This document shows, one piece after another, positions 1 through 7,827 of a stretch of DNA of 20,199 nt. Source of the DNA: an uncultured Lachnospiraceae bacterium (GTDB lineage Bacteria; Bacillota; Clostridia; Lachnospirales; Lachnospiraceae); the NCBI GenBank assembly GCA_947628025.1, contig CANQYH010000019.1, positions 1 through 20,199 on the forward strand. Reading direction: 5' to 3'. Positions within the stretch are counted from its first letter, which is position 1; every line of letters starts with the position of its first letter. The notes beneath the pieces were generated by a model. That model did no database searches. It saw only the letters and a program-made list of their open reading frames with translations, and was not told the origin of the DNA. Made by a program: the position numbers and the translations under genes.

Positions 1-53
1 GAAAAGTTTTAGCCGCGAGAAGAGCAAAAGGAAGAGCCAGATTATCTGCTTAA
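1..53 (+). CDS. rpmH: Ribosomal protein L34, C-terminal end (partial)
   Basis: Reading from base 3, the first 16 codons give KVLAARRAKGRARLSA followed by TAA. This is the characteristic basic C terminus of the large-subunit protein bL34, and the rest of the gene lies left of the window. rpmH directly upstream of rnpA is the usual arrangement beside the bacterial origin, so dnaA and oriC are expected just outside the left edge (inference). Only the tail is visible, but the match to the family ending and the rnpA context make the call secure. Confidence 0.93.
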   Translation, partial: KVLAARRAKGRARLSA

Positions 54-65
54 TTGCTTAGTAAA

Positions 66-95
66 CAGGCCGCAAGAAATTGTGGCCTGATTTTT
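66..95 (+). terminator. Hairpin with GAAA tetraloop between rpmH and rnpA
   Basis: A 10-bp stem (66-75 with 80-89, one G-T pair) is closed by a GAAA loop at 76-79 and followed by A and five T. This has the form of an intrinsic terminator or attenuator just after the rpmH stop. Because rnpA follows without an obvious new promoter, partial termination would let the cell make more L34 than RNase P protein (inference). A weaker 6-bp inverted repeat (115-120 with 132-137) with T5 at 144-148 lies closer to rnpA. Confidence 0.6.
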
Positions 96-159
96 ACGGT
101 TTAAAACTTGGTAGAGCGCCTGCATTTTTGGGGCGCTTGCGTATTTTTCAGGAGGTTTC

Positions 160-504
160 ATGAAAAGGTTTCCTTCCATAAAGAAAAACAGTGAGTTTCA
201 GAAGGTATACAAAGGTGGAACGTCCTATGCCAATCGTTTATTGGTAATGTATGTTAGGAAATCGGAACGTCCCGATACCAGGATCGGGATCTCCGTAAGT
301 AAAAAAGTAGGAAACAGTGTGGTGCGCCATCGGGTGACCAGACGTATTAGGGAAATTTTTCGATTACACAGAGAAGAGACAAATTCTGGATTAGACATCG
401 TAGTGACCGCCAGGCCGGCGGCGAAAGAATCGGATTTCAAAAAACTGGAGAGCGCTTATTTGCATTTGTGCGGACTGCATAACATCAGAAAGGAATCGAA
501 GTGA
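160..504 (+). CDS. rnpA: Ribonuclease P protein component
   Basis: RnpA is the protein subunit that binds the RNase P RNA and helps it cleave the 5' leader from precursor tRNAs in the cytoplasm. The 114-residue length is normal for the family. The basic RNR-type motif is visible as RHRVTRRIREIFR (residues about 56-68), preceded by the conserved RIGISVSKKVGNSVVRH strand-helix region. The ATG at 160 has a perfect AGGAGG at 150-155. The gene sits 106 bp after rpmH and 7 bp before yidD. Terminator-like hairpins upstream suggest its level is set below that of rpmH. Confidence 0.96.
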   Translation: MKRFPSIKKNSEFQKVYKGGTSYANRLLVMYVRKSERPDTRIGISVSKKVGNSVVRHRVTRRIREIFRLHREETNSGLDIVVTARPAAKESDFKKLESAYLHLCGLHNIRKESK

Positions 505-511
505 TAGTGTC

Positions 512-727
512 ATGGTAAAGAAGTTCTTAATTCTTTGCATCAGAGGGTATCAGATTTTTTTATCTCCTCTGAAAGTCAATTATCACTGTATCTACACGCC
601 TACGTGTTCTCAATACGCCATTGAGGCACTCCAGAAGTATGGCGTGGTGAAAGGTTTGTGGTTGTCCATACGGAGGATCTTGCGGTGTCATCCGTGGGGC
701 AGAGGCGGTTATGATCCAGTTCCGTAA
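512..727 (+). CDS. yidD: Membrane protein insertion efficiency factor YidD
   Basis: YidD is a small membrane-associated protein that assists YidC-dependent insertion of inner-membrane proteins; its exact mechanism is not well defined. The 71-residue product has the family signature: an amphipathic N terminus (residues 1-18, FLILCIRGYQIFLSPL), then YTPTCSQYAIEALQKYG with the paired Cys region, and the C-terminal RCHPWGRGGYDPVP. It lies 7 bp after rnpA and 18 bp before yidC, fitting the conserved rnpA-yidD-yidC order. The Shine-Dalgarno upstream of 512 is weak, so translation may be coupled to the end of rnpA. Confidence 0.95.
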   Translation: MVKKFLILCIRGYQIFLSPLKVNYHCIYTPTCSQYAIEALQKYGVVKGLWLSIRRILRCHPWGRGGYDPVP

Positions 728-745
728 CGACGAGGAGGTAGTAGA

Positions 746-2035
746 TTGAATTTTTTAATTCTGACAAAAGTAGGCGGACCATTCGGAGTGATCGTTCAGA
801 TGCTCGGATGGATCATGGAGATCCTGTTTGGATTTACCGGTCTGTTCGGCGTAATGAATATCGGTTTAAGCATTATCCTGTTTACGTTGGTGACAAAGCT
901 GATCCTTTTCCCATTATCTTTGAACCAGCAGAAATCCAGTAAGCTCCAGTCCGTCATTCAGCCCGAGATCCAGGCAATCCAGAAAAAATACAAGGGCAAG
1001 AATGACAACGAATCCATGATGAAGATGAACGTGGAGACCAGAGAGGTCTATGAGAAGTATGGCGCTTCCATGACCGGAGGGTGTCTGCCGCTTCTGATTC
1101 AATTCCCTATCATATTTGGTCTTTATCAGGTGATCTACAAAATCCCGGCGTATGTAGGGCAGGTTAGGAATTATTTTGACTTAGTCATTGAAAAGCTGCC
1201 GGCGGATTTTGCTACCAACGAGGTATTTCTGCAGCTGGCCCAGAATCAGTATCTTGCCAATGCGGATTTTTCAAACATGGACAAGGTAGTAGACCTGCTT
1301 TATAAGCTGACCAACGCGCAGTGGAATCAGCTTATTGCTGAGTTTCCGAATATCAGCACCGCTGTTACCAGTTCGGGCGAGAACGTGATCGAAGCGATCA
1401 ATCGGATGCAGCGCTTTTTGGGAATCAACGTTGCCTATACCCCAATGAACGTGATTACAGGATTTTTCGGCGGGAATACTGAATTTACGGTTATGGCCGT
1501 TGTGTTCGCCATTCTGATTCCTGTAGCTTCCGGTTTGTCCCAATGGTATAGTTCTAAGATCATGATGGCAAATCAGCCGCAGCAGCCGGACGACGCGCCC
1601 GGTTCCAGTATGCTGAAATCCATGAACGTGGCTATGCCGCTCATGTCGCTGGTATTTTGCTTTACGCTGCCTCTGGTGATCGGTATTTACTGGGTGGTCA
1701 GCAGCTTGGTACAGGTGGTTCAGCAGATAGTTCTGAACTCTTATATGTCGAAAGTGGATATTGATGAGCTGATTCGTCAGAATGTAGAAAAAGCCAACAA
1801 GAAGCGTGCGAAGAAAGGACTTCCTCCCAACAAAGTGACGACGGCTGCCCAGGCTATGAAGCGTGTGCAGGAAATGGAGGCGAAAGAGGAAGCCCAGAAA
1901 AATGCAAAAGCCGCAAAAACGAAAAAAATGGTGGAGGAGTCCACTGCCTATTATAATCAAAACGCAAAACCGGGAAGCCTGGCATCGAAAGTCAATATGG
2001 TTAAGATGTATAACGAGAAGCATGAAAAGCACTAG
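746..2035 (+). CDS. yidC: Membrane protein insertase YidC/OxaA
   Basis: YidC inserts and folds membrane proteins, alone or with SecYEG. The start is a TTG at 746 with a strong GAGGAGG seven bases upstream (732-738). Visible membrane segments lie at about residues 37-58, 112-133, 247-271 and 294-335 (probably two helices). The hydrophilic cytoplasmic hairpin (KSSKLQSVIQPEIQAIQKKY) follows the first segment. About 100 residues separate segments 2 and 3, an expanded extracytoplasmic loop. The C-terminal 90 residues are lysine-rich and cytoplasmic, as in ribosome-binding YidC tails. No lipoprotein signal peptide is apparent. At the position where Gram-positive YidC carries the conserved groove arginine, this protein has Lys51 (FTLVTKLILFPL). 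Length 429. Confidence 0.95.
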   Translation: MNFLILTKVGGPFGVIVQMLGWIMEILFGFTGLFGVMNIGLSIILFTLVTKLILFPLSLNQQKSSKLQSVIQPEIQAIQKKYKGKNDNESMMKMNVETREVYEKYGASMTGGCLPLLIQFPIIFGLYQVIYKIPAYVGQVRNYFDLVIEKLPADFATNEVFLQLAQNQYLANADFSNMDKVVDLLYKLTNAQWNQLIAEFPNISTAVTSSGENVIEAINRMQRFLGINVAYTPMNVITGFFGGNTEFTVMAVVFAILIPVASGLSQWYSSKIMMANQPQQPDDAPGSSMLKSMNVAMPLMSLVFCFTLPLVIGIYWVVSSLVQVVQQIVLNSYMSKVDIDELIRQNVEKANKKRAKKGLPPNKVTTAAQAMKRVQEMEAKEEAQKNAKAAKTKKMVEESTAYYNQNAKPGSLASKVNMVKMYNEKHEKH

Positions 2036-2053
2036 CATTTAGGAGGAAAATCC

Positions 2054-3373
2054 ATGGAAATGATTACGGTAACAGCCAAGACCTTGGATGAGGCCATTAC
2101 AAAGGCAGCGATTGAGCTTGGTACTTCCAGCGATAATCTGGATTATACGATCATAGAAGAAAAAGCTGGTTTTTTAGGTTTTGGCAAAGCTGTGACGATC
2201 AAAGCAGGCAAGAAACAGGAGGACGATCTGGACGCCCTGTATGCTTCCGTAGTGAGCGGAAAAGAAGAAAAGAAACCGGCCCCCGCTCCAAAGCAGGAGA
2301 AGAAAGCTGAAAAAGAGCCGAAAAAAGAAGGAAAGGACGTTCCTCAGGAGAAAACGGTTAAGGAAGCTGAAAAAACTGAAAAAGCTAAGGATCCTGTCAA
2401 GGAACAGCCGAAAGAAAAAGATACTGTAAAAGAACAGCCTAAGAAAGAACCTCAGAATCAGAAGAAAGAGCAAAAGAAAGAGAAAAAAGATAATTATAAA
2501 GAATTTAAAACAGAATTTAAGACCGAATCAAAATATGAAGTGAAGAGCATGAAGCCCAGGGAGAATACGAAAAATACTCCTAAAGATGCTCAAAAGGATG
2601 CGAAGCCAGTCGAGAAGCCGGCTCAGAAAGAAGCTCAGGCTCCGAAAGATAAGCAGAAAAACAGCAACCGTGATAATTTAAAGAACAGCCGCAAGGATTA
2701 TGGCCGTGACCGCGGCAGAGATTCTTACCGCGTGACCGCGGAAGAGATCGAGGCCGAGAGAGAGGCTCAGAGGATCGCGGAAGAAAAGCGGGCTGAGAAA
2801 GAAAGAGAACGTAAAGAAAACCGTAAGCCTGTGGATGTTCCCGTATGCAAAGCGGCCGCGGAAGATTTCTTAAATCAGGTATTTGGCGCGATGGGTATGA
2901 CTGTCGCGATGGAAACCGTGTATGATGAGGAAGAATTCGAATTGATCGTCAACCTGGAAGGCGACGATATGGGCATCCTGATCGGTAAACGTGGTCAGAC
3001 TTTGGATTCTCTGCAATACCTGGTCAGCCTGGTAGTAAATAAAAAGACAGAGGGATATCTGAGAGTGAAACTGGACACGGAAAATTACCGTGCCAGAAGA
3101 AAAGAAACTCTGGAGGCCCTTGCGAAGAATATCGCTTATAAGGTAAAAAGAACCAGGAGAAGCGTTTCTCTGGAGCCGATGAATCCTTATGAGAGAAGGA
3201 TCATTCATTCTACGCTGCAGAATGACCGCTATGTAGTGACCAGAAGCGAGGGCGAGGATCCTTACAGGCATGTGGTAGTTTCTCTGAAAAGAGAAGTGAG
3301 AGAAAAGGACCGCCGCGGCGGATACAGCAAGCAGAACGGCCAGAACGTTCAGACCGATTCCGAACAAGCATAA
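2054..3373 (+). CDS. jag: Jag/KhpB RNA-binding protein (Jag_N, KH, R3H)
   Basis: Jag (KhpB, SpoIIIJ-associated) is a cytoplasmic single-stranded RNA-binding protein, linked in Firmicutes to cell division and sRNA biology and usually encoded next to yidC. The N-terminal Jag_N domain (residues 1-52) contains KTLDEAITKAAIELG and KAGFLGFGK. A KH domain follows near residues 265-345 with the GxxG loop as IGKRGQ (about 308-313). The C-terminal R3H domain carries RRIIH after NPYE (about 376-384). Between Jag_N and KH lies an exceptionally long, repetitive Lys/Glu/Gln/Pro-rich linker (about residues 57-258), probably disordered and making the protein larger (439 residues) than many homologues. The ATG has AGGAGG at 2041-2046; a second in-frame ATG at 2060 is possible. 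Confidence 0.94.
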   Translation: MEMITVTAKTLDEAITKAAIELGTSSDNLDYTIIEEKAGFLGFGKAVTIKAGKKQEDDLDALYASVVSGKEEKKPAPAPKQEKKAEKEPKKEGKDVPQEKTVKEAEKTEKAKDPVKEQPKEKDTVKEQPKKEPQNQKKEQKKEKKDNYKEFKTEFKTESKYEVKSMKPRENTKNTPKDAQKDAKPVEKPAQKEAQAPKDKQKNSNRDNLKNSRKDYGRDRGRDSYRVTAEEIEAEREAQRIAEEKRAEKERERKENRKPVDVPVCKAAAEDFLNQVFGAMGMTVAMETVYDEEEFELIVNLEGDDMGILIGKRGQTLDSLQYLVSLVVNKKTEGYLRVKLDTENYRARRKETLEALAKNIAYKVKRTRRSVSLEPMNPYERRIIHSTLQNDRYVVTRSEGEDPYRHVVVSLKREVREKDRRGGYSKQNGQNVQTDSEQA

Positions 3374-3380
3374 TTGACGC

Positions 3381-3480
3381 AGGGCTGTTGCAAAACACAT
3401 TCAACCACAATATAAAGTCAGAATAGTAAGATATTCTTAGATATATTGTGTGATAATGTTATTTTGCAGCAGCTCTTTTT
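3381..3480 (+). repeat. About 96-nt imperfect palindrome ending in a T-run, upstream of mnmE
   Basis: Four nested complementary arms are separated by small internal loops. The outer arm is 3382-3395 with 3462-3475, 14 bp with two G-T pairs. Then come 3397-3401 with 3455-3459, 5 bp; 3406-3414 with 3442-3450, a perfect 9 bp; and 3420-3425 with 3432-3437, a perfect 6 bp around a 6-nt loop. The outer arm is followed by five T (3476-3480), then directly by the mnmE ribosome binding site. As RNA it would form one long hairpin with a terminator-like end; as DNA it resembles a miniature inverted-repeat element. It occupies nearly the whole jag-mnmE gap. Confidence 0.65.
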
Positions 3481-3493
3481 AAGGATGGAAAAA

Positions 3494-4876
3494 ATGAAAA
3501 CAGATACGATTGCCGCTGTTGCTACGGGGCTAACAGATTCCGGTATCGGGGTCATCCGAATAAGCGGAGAAGATTCATTTCAGGTGATTCAGAAAATCTT
3601 CCGAAAGAAAAATGGTTCCGGCGTGAAGCTGGATCGATCTCATACGGTGCAGTATGGTTTCATTTATGATGGGGAGCAGAAATTGGACGAAGTTCTTGTT
3701 TTGGTTATGAAAGGCCCCCACAGTTATACAGGAGAAGATACCGTAGAGATTGACTGCCATGGCGGAGTATTGATGATGCGCCGGATATTGGAAACCGTGC
3801 TTCATTCCGGGGCAAGAGCGGCGGAGCCAGGGGAATTTACAAAAAGAGCTTTTTTAAACGGCAGGATCGATCTGTCCCAGGCGGAAGCGGTCATTGATGT
3901 GATCAATGCAAAAAATGAATACGCGTTGAAAAGTTCTGTGGCCCAGCTGGGCGGAAGTATTTCCAGGAAGATCAAAAATCTGCGGGAAGATATTCTCTAT
4001 GAGATCGCTTATATTGAATCGGCGCTGGACGATCCGGAACATATTTCTTTGGACGGTTACGGAAACATTTTGAAAGGCCGTATTTCCGTTATGATTGAAA
4101 AGATCCGGAAAATGCTTGATTCCGCAGATTACGGCAGGATCGTATCTGAGGGAGTGCGTACTGTGATCGTTGGAAAACCGAATGTAGGAAAATCTTCTTT
4201 AATGAATATGCTTCTGGGAGAGGATCGGGCGATCGTTACAGAGATAGCCGGAACTACCAGGGATACATTGGAAGAGCAGGTTCGTTTCGGCGATATTAGT
4301 TTGAACGTGATCGATACAGCGGGCATCCATGATACGGAGGATGCAGTAGAGAAAATCGGAGTTTCCAGAGCAAAGGATGCTTTAAACAAGGCGGATCTGG
4401 TTTTATATGTGGCAGATGCTTCCTCGTCCTTGGATGACGACGACAGAGAGATCATGAAAATGCTCCGTGGCCGCAGGGCTGTGGTTTTATTGAATAAATC
4501 GGATTTGGAGATAAAAACAGATATTGATACATTAAAAAAAGAAAGCGATCTGGAGGGGCAGAGGATCATCCTGATTTCTGCAAAAGAAGAAACAGGTTTC
4601 GATACATTAAAAGCGACTGTAAAAGAAATGTTTTATAATGAAAAAATCGATTTTAATGATGAAATAATGATCACGAATCTCCGCCACAAAGAAGCATTGA
4701 ATGACAGCTTGAAGAGTCTTCAGATGGTAATGCAAAGTATTGAAAATGGATTTCCTGAAGATTTTTATTCGATCGATCTGATGGATGCGTATACGAGTTT
4801 GGGAAATATCATAGGGGAAGCTGTGGAAGACGATGTGGTGAATGAAATATTCCGCAGATTTTGTACAGGAAAATAA
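3494..4876 (+). CDS. mnmE: tRNA uridine-5-carboxymethylaminomethyl modification GTPase MnmE
   Basis: MnmE is a GTPase that, with MnmG, installs the cmnm5/nm5 group on the wobble uridine (U34) of certain tRNAs, using a folate-derived one-carbon unit. From the ATG at 3494 the protein has 460 residues, the usual size. The N-terminal folate-binding domain begins MKTDTIAAVATG. The inserted G domain has GKPNVGKSS (227-235), AGTTRDT (252-258), DTAG, NKSD and SAK. The essential C-terminal Cys motif FCTGK closes the protein (456-460). This start is preferred because AAGGATGG (3481-3488) is well spaced before it and the family begins this way. Upstream in-frame TTG 3446 lies in the palindrome, and ATG 3485 lacks a ribosome site. 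Confidence 0.96.
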   Translation: MKTDTIAAVATGLTDSGIGVIRISGEDSFQVIQKIFRKKNGSGVKLDRSHTVQYGFIYDGEQKLDEVLVLVMKGPHSYTGEDTVEIDCHGGVLMMRRILETVLHSGARAAEPGEFTKRAFLNGRIDLSQAEAVIDVINAKNEYALKSSVAQLGGSISRKIKNLREDILYEIAYIESALDDPEHISLDGYGNILKGRISVMIEKIRKMLDSADYGRIVSEGVRTVIVGKPNVGKSSLMNMLLGEDRAIVTEIAGTTRDTLEEQVRFGDISLNVIDTAGIHDTEDAVEKIGVSRAKDALNKADLVLYVADASSSLDDDDREIMKMLRGRRAVVLLNKSDLEIKTDIDTLKKESDLEGQRIILISAKEETGFDTLKATVKEMFYNEKIDFNDEIMITNLRHKEALNDSLKSLQMVMQSIENGFPEDFYSIDLMDAYTSLGNIIGEAVEDDVVNEIFRRFCTGK

Positions 4877-4936
4877 AATTATTTACAAATAGTAAATTTT
4901 TAGAATATTTTTTAAATAATCTTAAAGGATAAAATA

Positions 4937-6865
4937 ATGGCGGTTTTAGAGGAATCTTACGATATTGTAGTGGTAGGGGCTGGCCATGCTGGCTGTGAGG
5001 CCGCATTGGCCTGCGCCCGTCTGGGTTTGGAAACGATCCTTTTTACGATTAGTGTGGACAGTATTGCGCTGATGCCGTGCAACCCCAACATCGGAGGAAG
5101 TTCAAAAGGGCATCTGGTGCGGGAGCTGGATGCGCTGGGCGGAGAGATGGGGAAAAATATCGACAAAACATTTATCCAGTCCCGGATGCTGAATGAGTCA
5201 AAAGGACCGGCGGTACATTCGCTGCGGGCACAGGCAGATAAACAGGAATATTCCAGGCAGATGCGAAAAACTCTGGAGAATACAGATCATTTGACCATAC
5301 GTCAGGCGGAAGTTTCGGAAATTGTAACGGAAAATATCTGCGCAGATTATGAGAATAGTGATTCATTCGTCTGTAATCAGAAAATTACGGGCGTAAAGAC
5401 AGTATCCGGCGCAGTATATCATGCGAAAGCAGTCGTATTGGCGACTGGGACCTATCTGCGGGCCAGATGTATTTTTGGCGACGTCAGTAATTATACAGGA
5501 CCAAACGGGCTGCAGGCGGCGAATCATTTGACCGATTCTCTGATCGCTCACGGTATCGAAATGTTCCGCTTTAAGACCGGTACTCCGGCGCGTGTCGATC
5601 GCCGGAGTCTGGATTTTAGTAAAATGGAAGAGCAGCCCGGCGATCCGGAAATCACTCCGTTTTCATTTTCGACGGATCCGGACTCTATACAAAAAGAGCA
5701 GGTCTCTTGCTGGCTGACTTATACAAACGAAAAAACACATGAGATCATCCGGCAAAATTTTGATCGATCGCCGCTTTTTTCCGGCGTGATCGAGGGAACC
5801 GGCCCCAGATATTGTCCGTCAATCGAGGATAAGGTGGTGAAGTTTCCGGATAAGGAACGTCATCAGATTTTTGTGGAGCCAGAGGGACTTTACACGAATG
5901 AAATGTATCTTTCCGGAATGTCCAGTTCTTTGCCGGAGGACGTTCAGCATGCCATGTATAAAACAGTGCCTGGCTTGGAGCATGTAAAGATCGTGAGAAA
6001 CGCATATGCGATCGAATATGATTGTATCAACTCGATTCAGCTTCGTCCGACTCTGGAATTTAAGAAAATAGAGGGTCTGTTCAGCGGAGGTCAGTTTAAC
6101 GGCAGTTCCGGGTATGAGGAAGCGGCGGTTCAGGGATTCATGGCCGGCGTCAATGCTGCGATGAAAGTTTTAGGACGGGCGCCGTATGTATTGGATCGTT
6201 CCCAGGCCTATATCGGCGTTTTGATCGACGATCTGGTAACGAAAGAAAATCATGAACCGTACCGAATGATGACTTCCCGTGCAGAGTATCGTTTGCTTTT
6301 GAGACAGGATAACGCAGATCTCCGTTTGAGAAGCATCGGCCATGATATTGGTTTAGTCAGCGATGAGGAGTATGAGAGGACTTTAAGGAAAGAAAAAAAG
6401 ATCGAGGATGAGATTTTCCGGCTTGAACATACGATGGTCGGAACTGACTCTGTGGTGCAAAATTTTCTTGAGGAACATAGAAGTACACCATTGAAAAGTG
6501 GAATATCGCTTGCGGAATTGGTAAAAAGACCGGAATTAAACTACTTTATGTTAAGTGATATTGATGGAGAACGTCCTGATTTAGAGAAAAATGTGACTGA
6601 ACAAGTTGACATAAATATTAAATATGACGGTTACATCCGCAGGCAAAAGCAGCAGGTTGAGCAGTTCAAAAAGTTGGAAAAGAGAAAATTGAATACAAAT
6701 TTCGATTATCGTCAGATAAAAGGATTGAGACTGGAGGCCGCACAAAAACTCAACCAATACCATCCGGAGAGTATCGGTCAGGCATCAAGAATTTCCGGAG
6801 TATCGCCTGCAGATATATCGGTACTTTTAGTATATTTTGAAAAAACAAAAAATTCTGAACAATGA
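4937..6865 (+). CDS. mnmG: tRNA uridine-5-carboxymethylaminomethyl modification enzyme MnmG
   Basis: MnmG is the FAD- and NADH-dependent partner of MnmE in tRNA wobble-uridine modification. The FAD dinucleotide fold is visible as GAGHAGCEAA (14-23), followed by MPCNPNIGGSSKGHLVREL with Cys48. The second functional cysteine lies in GTGPRYCPSIEDK (Cys293). The C-terminal helical region that contacts MnmE follows (YDGYIRRQKQQ onward). Length is 642, slightly over the usual about 630. AAAGGAT lies about 8 bp before the ATG. The gene follows mnmE by 60 AT-rich bp, so the pair is probably co-expressed. The last 400 bp are visibly more AT-rich than the rest. Confidence 0.96.
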   Translation: MAVLEESYDIVVVGAGHAGCEAALACARLGLETILFTISVDSIALMPCNPNIGGSSKGHLVRELDALGGEMGKNIDKTFIQSRMLNESKGPAVHSLRAQADKQEYSRQMRKTLENTDHLTIRQAEVSEIVTENICADYENSDSFVCNQKITGVKTVSGAVYHAKAVVLATGTYLRARCIFGDVSNYTGPNGLQAANHLTDSLIAHGIEMFRFKTGTPARVDRRSLDFSKMEEQPGDPEITPFSFSTDPDSIQKEQVSCWLTYTNEKTHEIIRQNFDRSPLFSGVIEGTGPRYCPSIEDKVVKFPDKERHQIFVEPEGLYTNEMYLSGMSSSLPEDVQHAMYKTVPGLEHVKIVRNAYAIEYDCINSIQLRPTLEFKKIEGLFSGGQFNGSSGYEEAAVQGFMAGVNAAMKVLGRAPYVLDRSQAYIGVLIDDLVTKENHEPYRMMTSRAEYRLLLRQDNADLRLRSIGHDIGLVSDEEYERTLRKEKKIEDEIFRLEHTMVGTDSVVQNFLEEHRSTPLKSGISLAELVKRPELNYFMLSDIDGERPDLEKNVTEQVDINIKYDGYIRRQKQQVEQFKKLEKRKLNTNFDYRQIKGLRLEAAQKLNQYHPESIGQASRISGVSPADISVLLVYFEKTKNSEQ

Positions 6866-6936
6866 TCACAAATATAGAGTTTGTTTTGTGAGATAGATTT
6901 CTTTTCCACCGTCTGATTTTGAAAGGAACATAAATT

Positions 6937-7692
6937 ATGGATAACCAATTTAAATTGTGGATAAAAGATGAGATGAAAGCTATTTCTGTGGATATCTCTG
7001 AAAAGCAGACAGAACAATTTTATCAATATTATACTATGTTGATTGAATGGAATAAGGTTATGAATTTGACTGCAATTACGGATATGTCCCAGGTGATTTC
7101 CAAACATTTTGTCGACAGTTTGACTTTGGTGAAAGCGGTGCCGGAACTTTTAAAAAGTGATTCTGTTACAGAAAATGATGATCGTTTGAAAGTTATGGAC
7201 TTGGGAACGGGGGCCGGTTTTCCGGGTATCCCTTTGAAAATCGTTTTTCCTGGACTGAGGATCACACTTGCAGATTCTCTGAATAAAAGAATTAATTTTT
7301 TGAATGAAGTGATCTCTGCTTTGGGACTGACAAAAATAGAAACGATCCATGGGAGAGCAGAGTATCTGGGCAGAGATGGTGCTTATCGGGAAAAATATGA
7401 TCTTTGCGTTTCTCGTGCAGTGGCTAATTTGTCTACTTTATCAGAATATTGTATTCCTTTTGTAAAGCAGGGCGGCTATTTTATTGCTTATAAATCCGGA
7501 AATATTGAAGAGGAATTATTACAGGCTAAGAAAGCGATCGGTATTTTAGGAAGTTGGATAGAAGATGTGATTGCTTTTCGGCTGCCGGGAGCAGATGCGG
7601 AACGCAGTTTGGTAAAAGTGAAAAAAATTTCCGGTATTTCTATGAAGTATCCGAGAAAAGCCGGAGTACCTGGGAAAGAACCGTTGAAGTGA
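6937..7692 (+). CDS. rsmG: 16S rRNA (guanine527-N7)-methyltransferase RsmG
   Basis: RsmG (GidB) methylates N7 of G527 in 16S rRNA using S-adenosylmethionine; its loss is known to give low-level streptomycin resistance in several bacteria. The SAM-binding loop is VMDLGTGAGFPGIPLK (87-102). The family N-terminal motif WNKVMNLTAI (38-47), the HFVDSL segment and the C-terminal KYPRKAGVPGKEPL are all present. Length is 251, slightly longer than the usual about 240. GAAAGGAA lies upstream of the ATG. A strong hairpin about 30 bp downstream marks the end of this conserved gene run. Confidence 0.95.
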   Translation: MDNQFKLWIKDEMKAISVDISEKQTEQFYQYYTMLIEWNKVMNLTAITDMSQVISKHFVDSLTLVKAVPELLKSDSVTENDDRLKVMDLGTGAGFPGIPLKIVFPGLRITLADSLNKRINFLNEVISALGLTKIETIHGRAEYLGRDGAYREKYDLCVSRAVANLSTLSEYCIPFVKQGGYFIAYKSGNIEEELLQAKKAIGILGSWIEDVIAFRLPGADAERSLVKVKKISGISMKYPRKAGVPGKEPLK

Positions 7693-7723
7693 TAAAAATT
7701 TTTGATTTTGTTTTATAGTAGTA

Positions 7724-7771
7724 ATAAAGAATCCGTCTGTTTAGTATGATACAGGCGGATTCTTTATAAAA
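7724..7771. terminator. Bidirectional terminator between rsmG and the secreted protein gene
   Basis: A 16-bp stem (7724-7739 with 7752-7767, one G-T pair) surrounds a 12-nt loop. The two arms end in A/T-rich tracts, so both strands have a terminator-like form. It lies between convergent genes: rsmG on + and the cell-wall-binding-type gene on -. This hairpin is the left boundary of the accessory block. Confidence 0.7.
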
Positions 7772-7827
7772 TTTTCGGCTTTTCGGTTTATTTCTTTTGT
7801 CCCACAATTATTTCTGTTATTAAAGTA

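Noticed and set aside
1..160. oriC with DnaA boxes in this window
   Set aside because: No cluster of TTATCCACA-type boxes was seen; the origin is expected left of rpmH, outside the window.
1271..2038. 255-codon - strand ORF over yidC
   Set aside because: Shadow of yidC; His/Leu-rich composition without a ribosome site or domain.
3446..3493. Longer mnmE start at TTG 3446 or ATG 3485
   Set aside because: The TTG lies inside the palindrome, ATG 3485 has no ribosome site, and the family N terminus begins at ATG 3494.
4877..4936. AT-rich inverted repeat between mnmE and mnmG
   Set aside because: An 8-bp A/T-only repeat in a very AT-rich gap is likely chance and would be unstable.
6866..6891. 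7-bp inverted repeat after mnmG
   Set aside because: Short and AT-rich with no T-run; not enough for a terminator or operator call.
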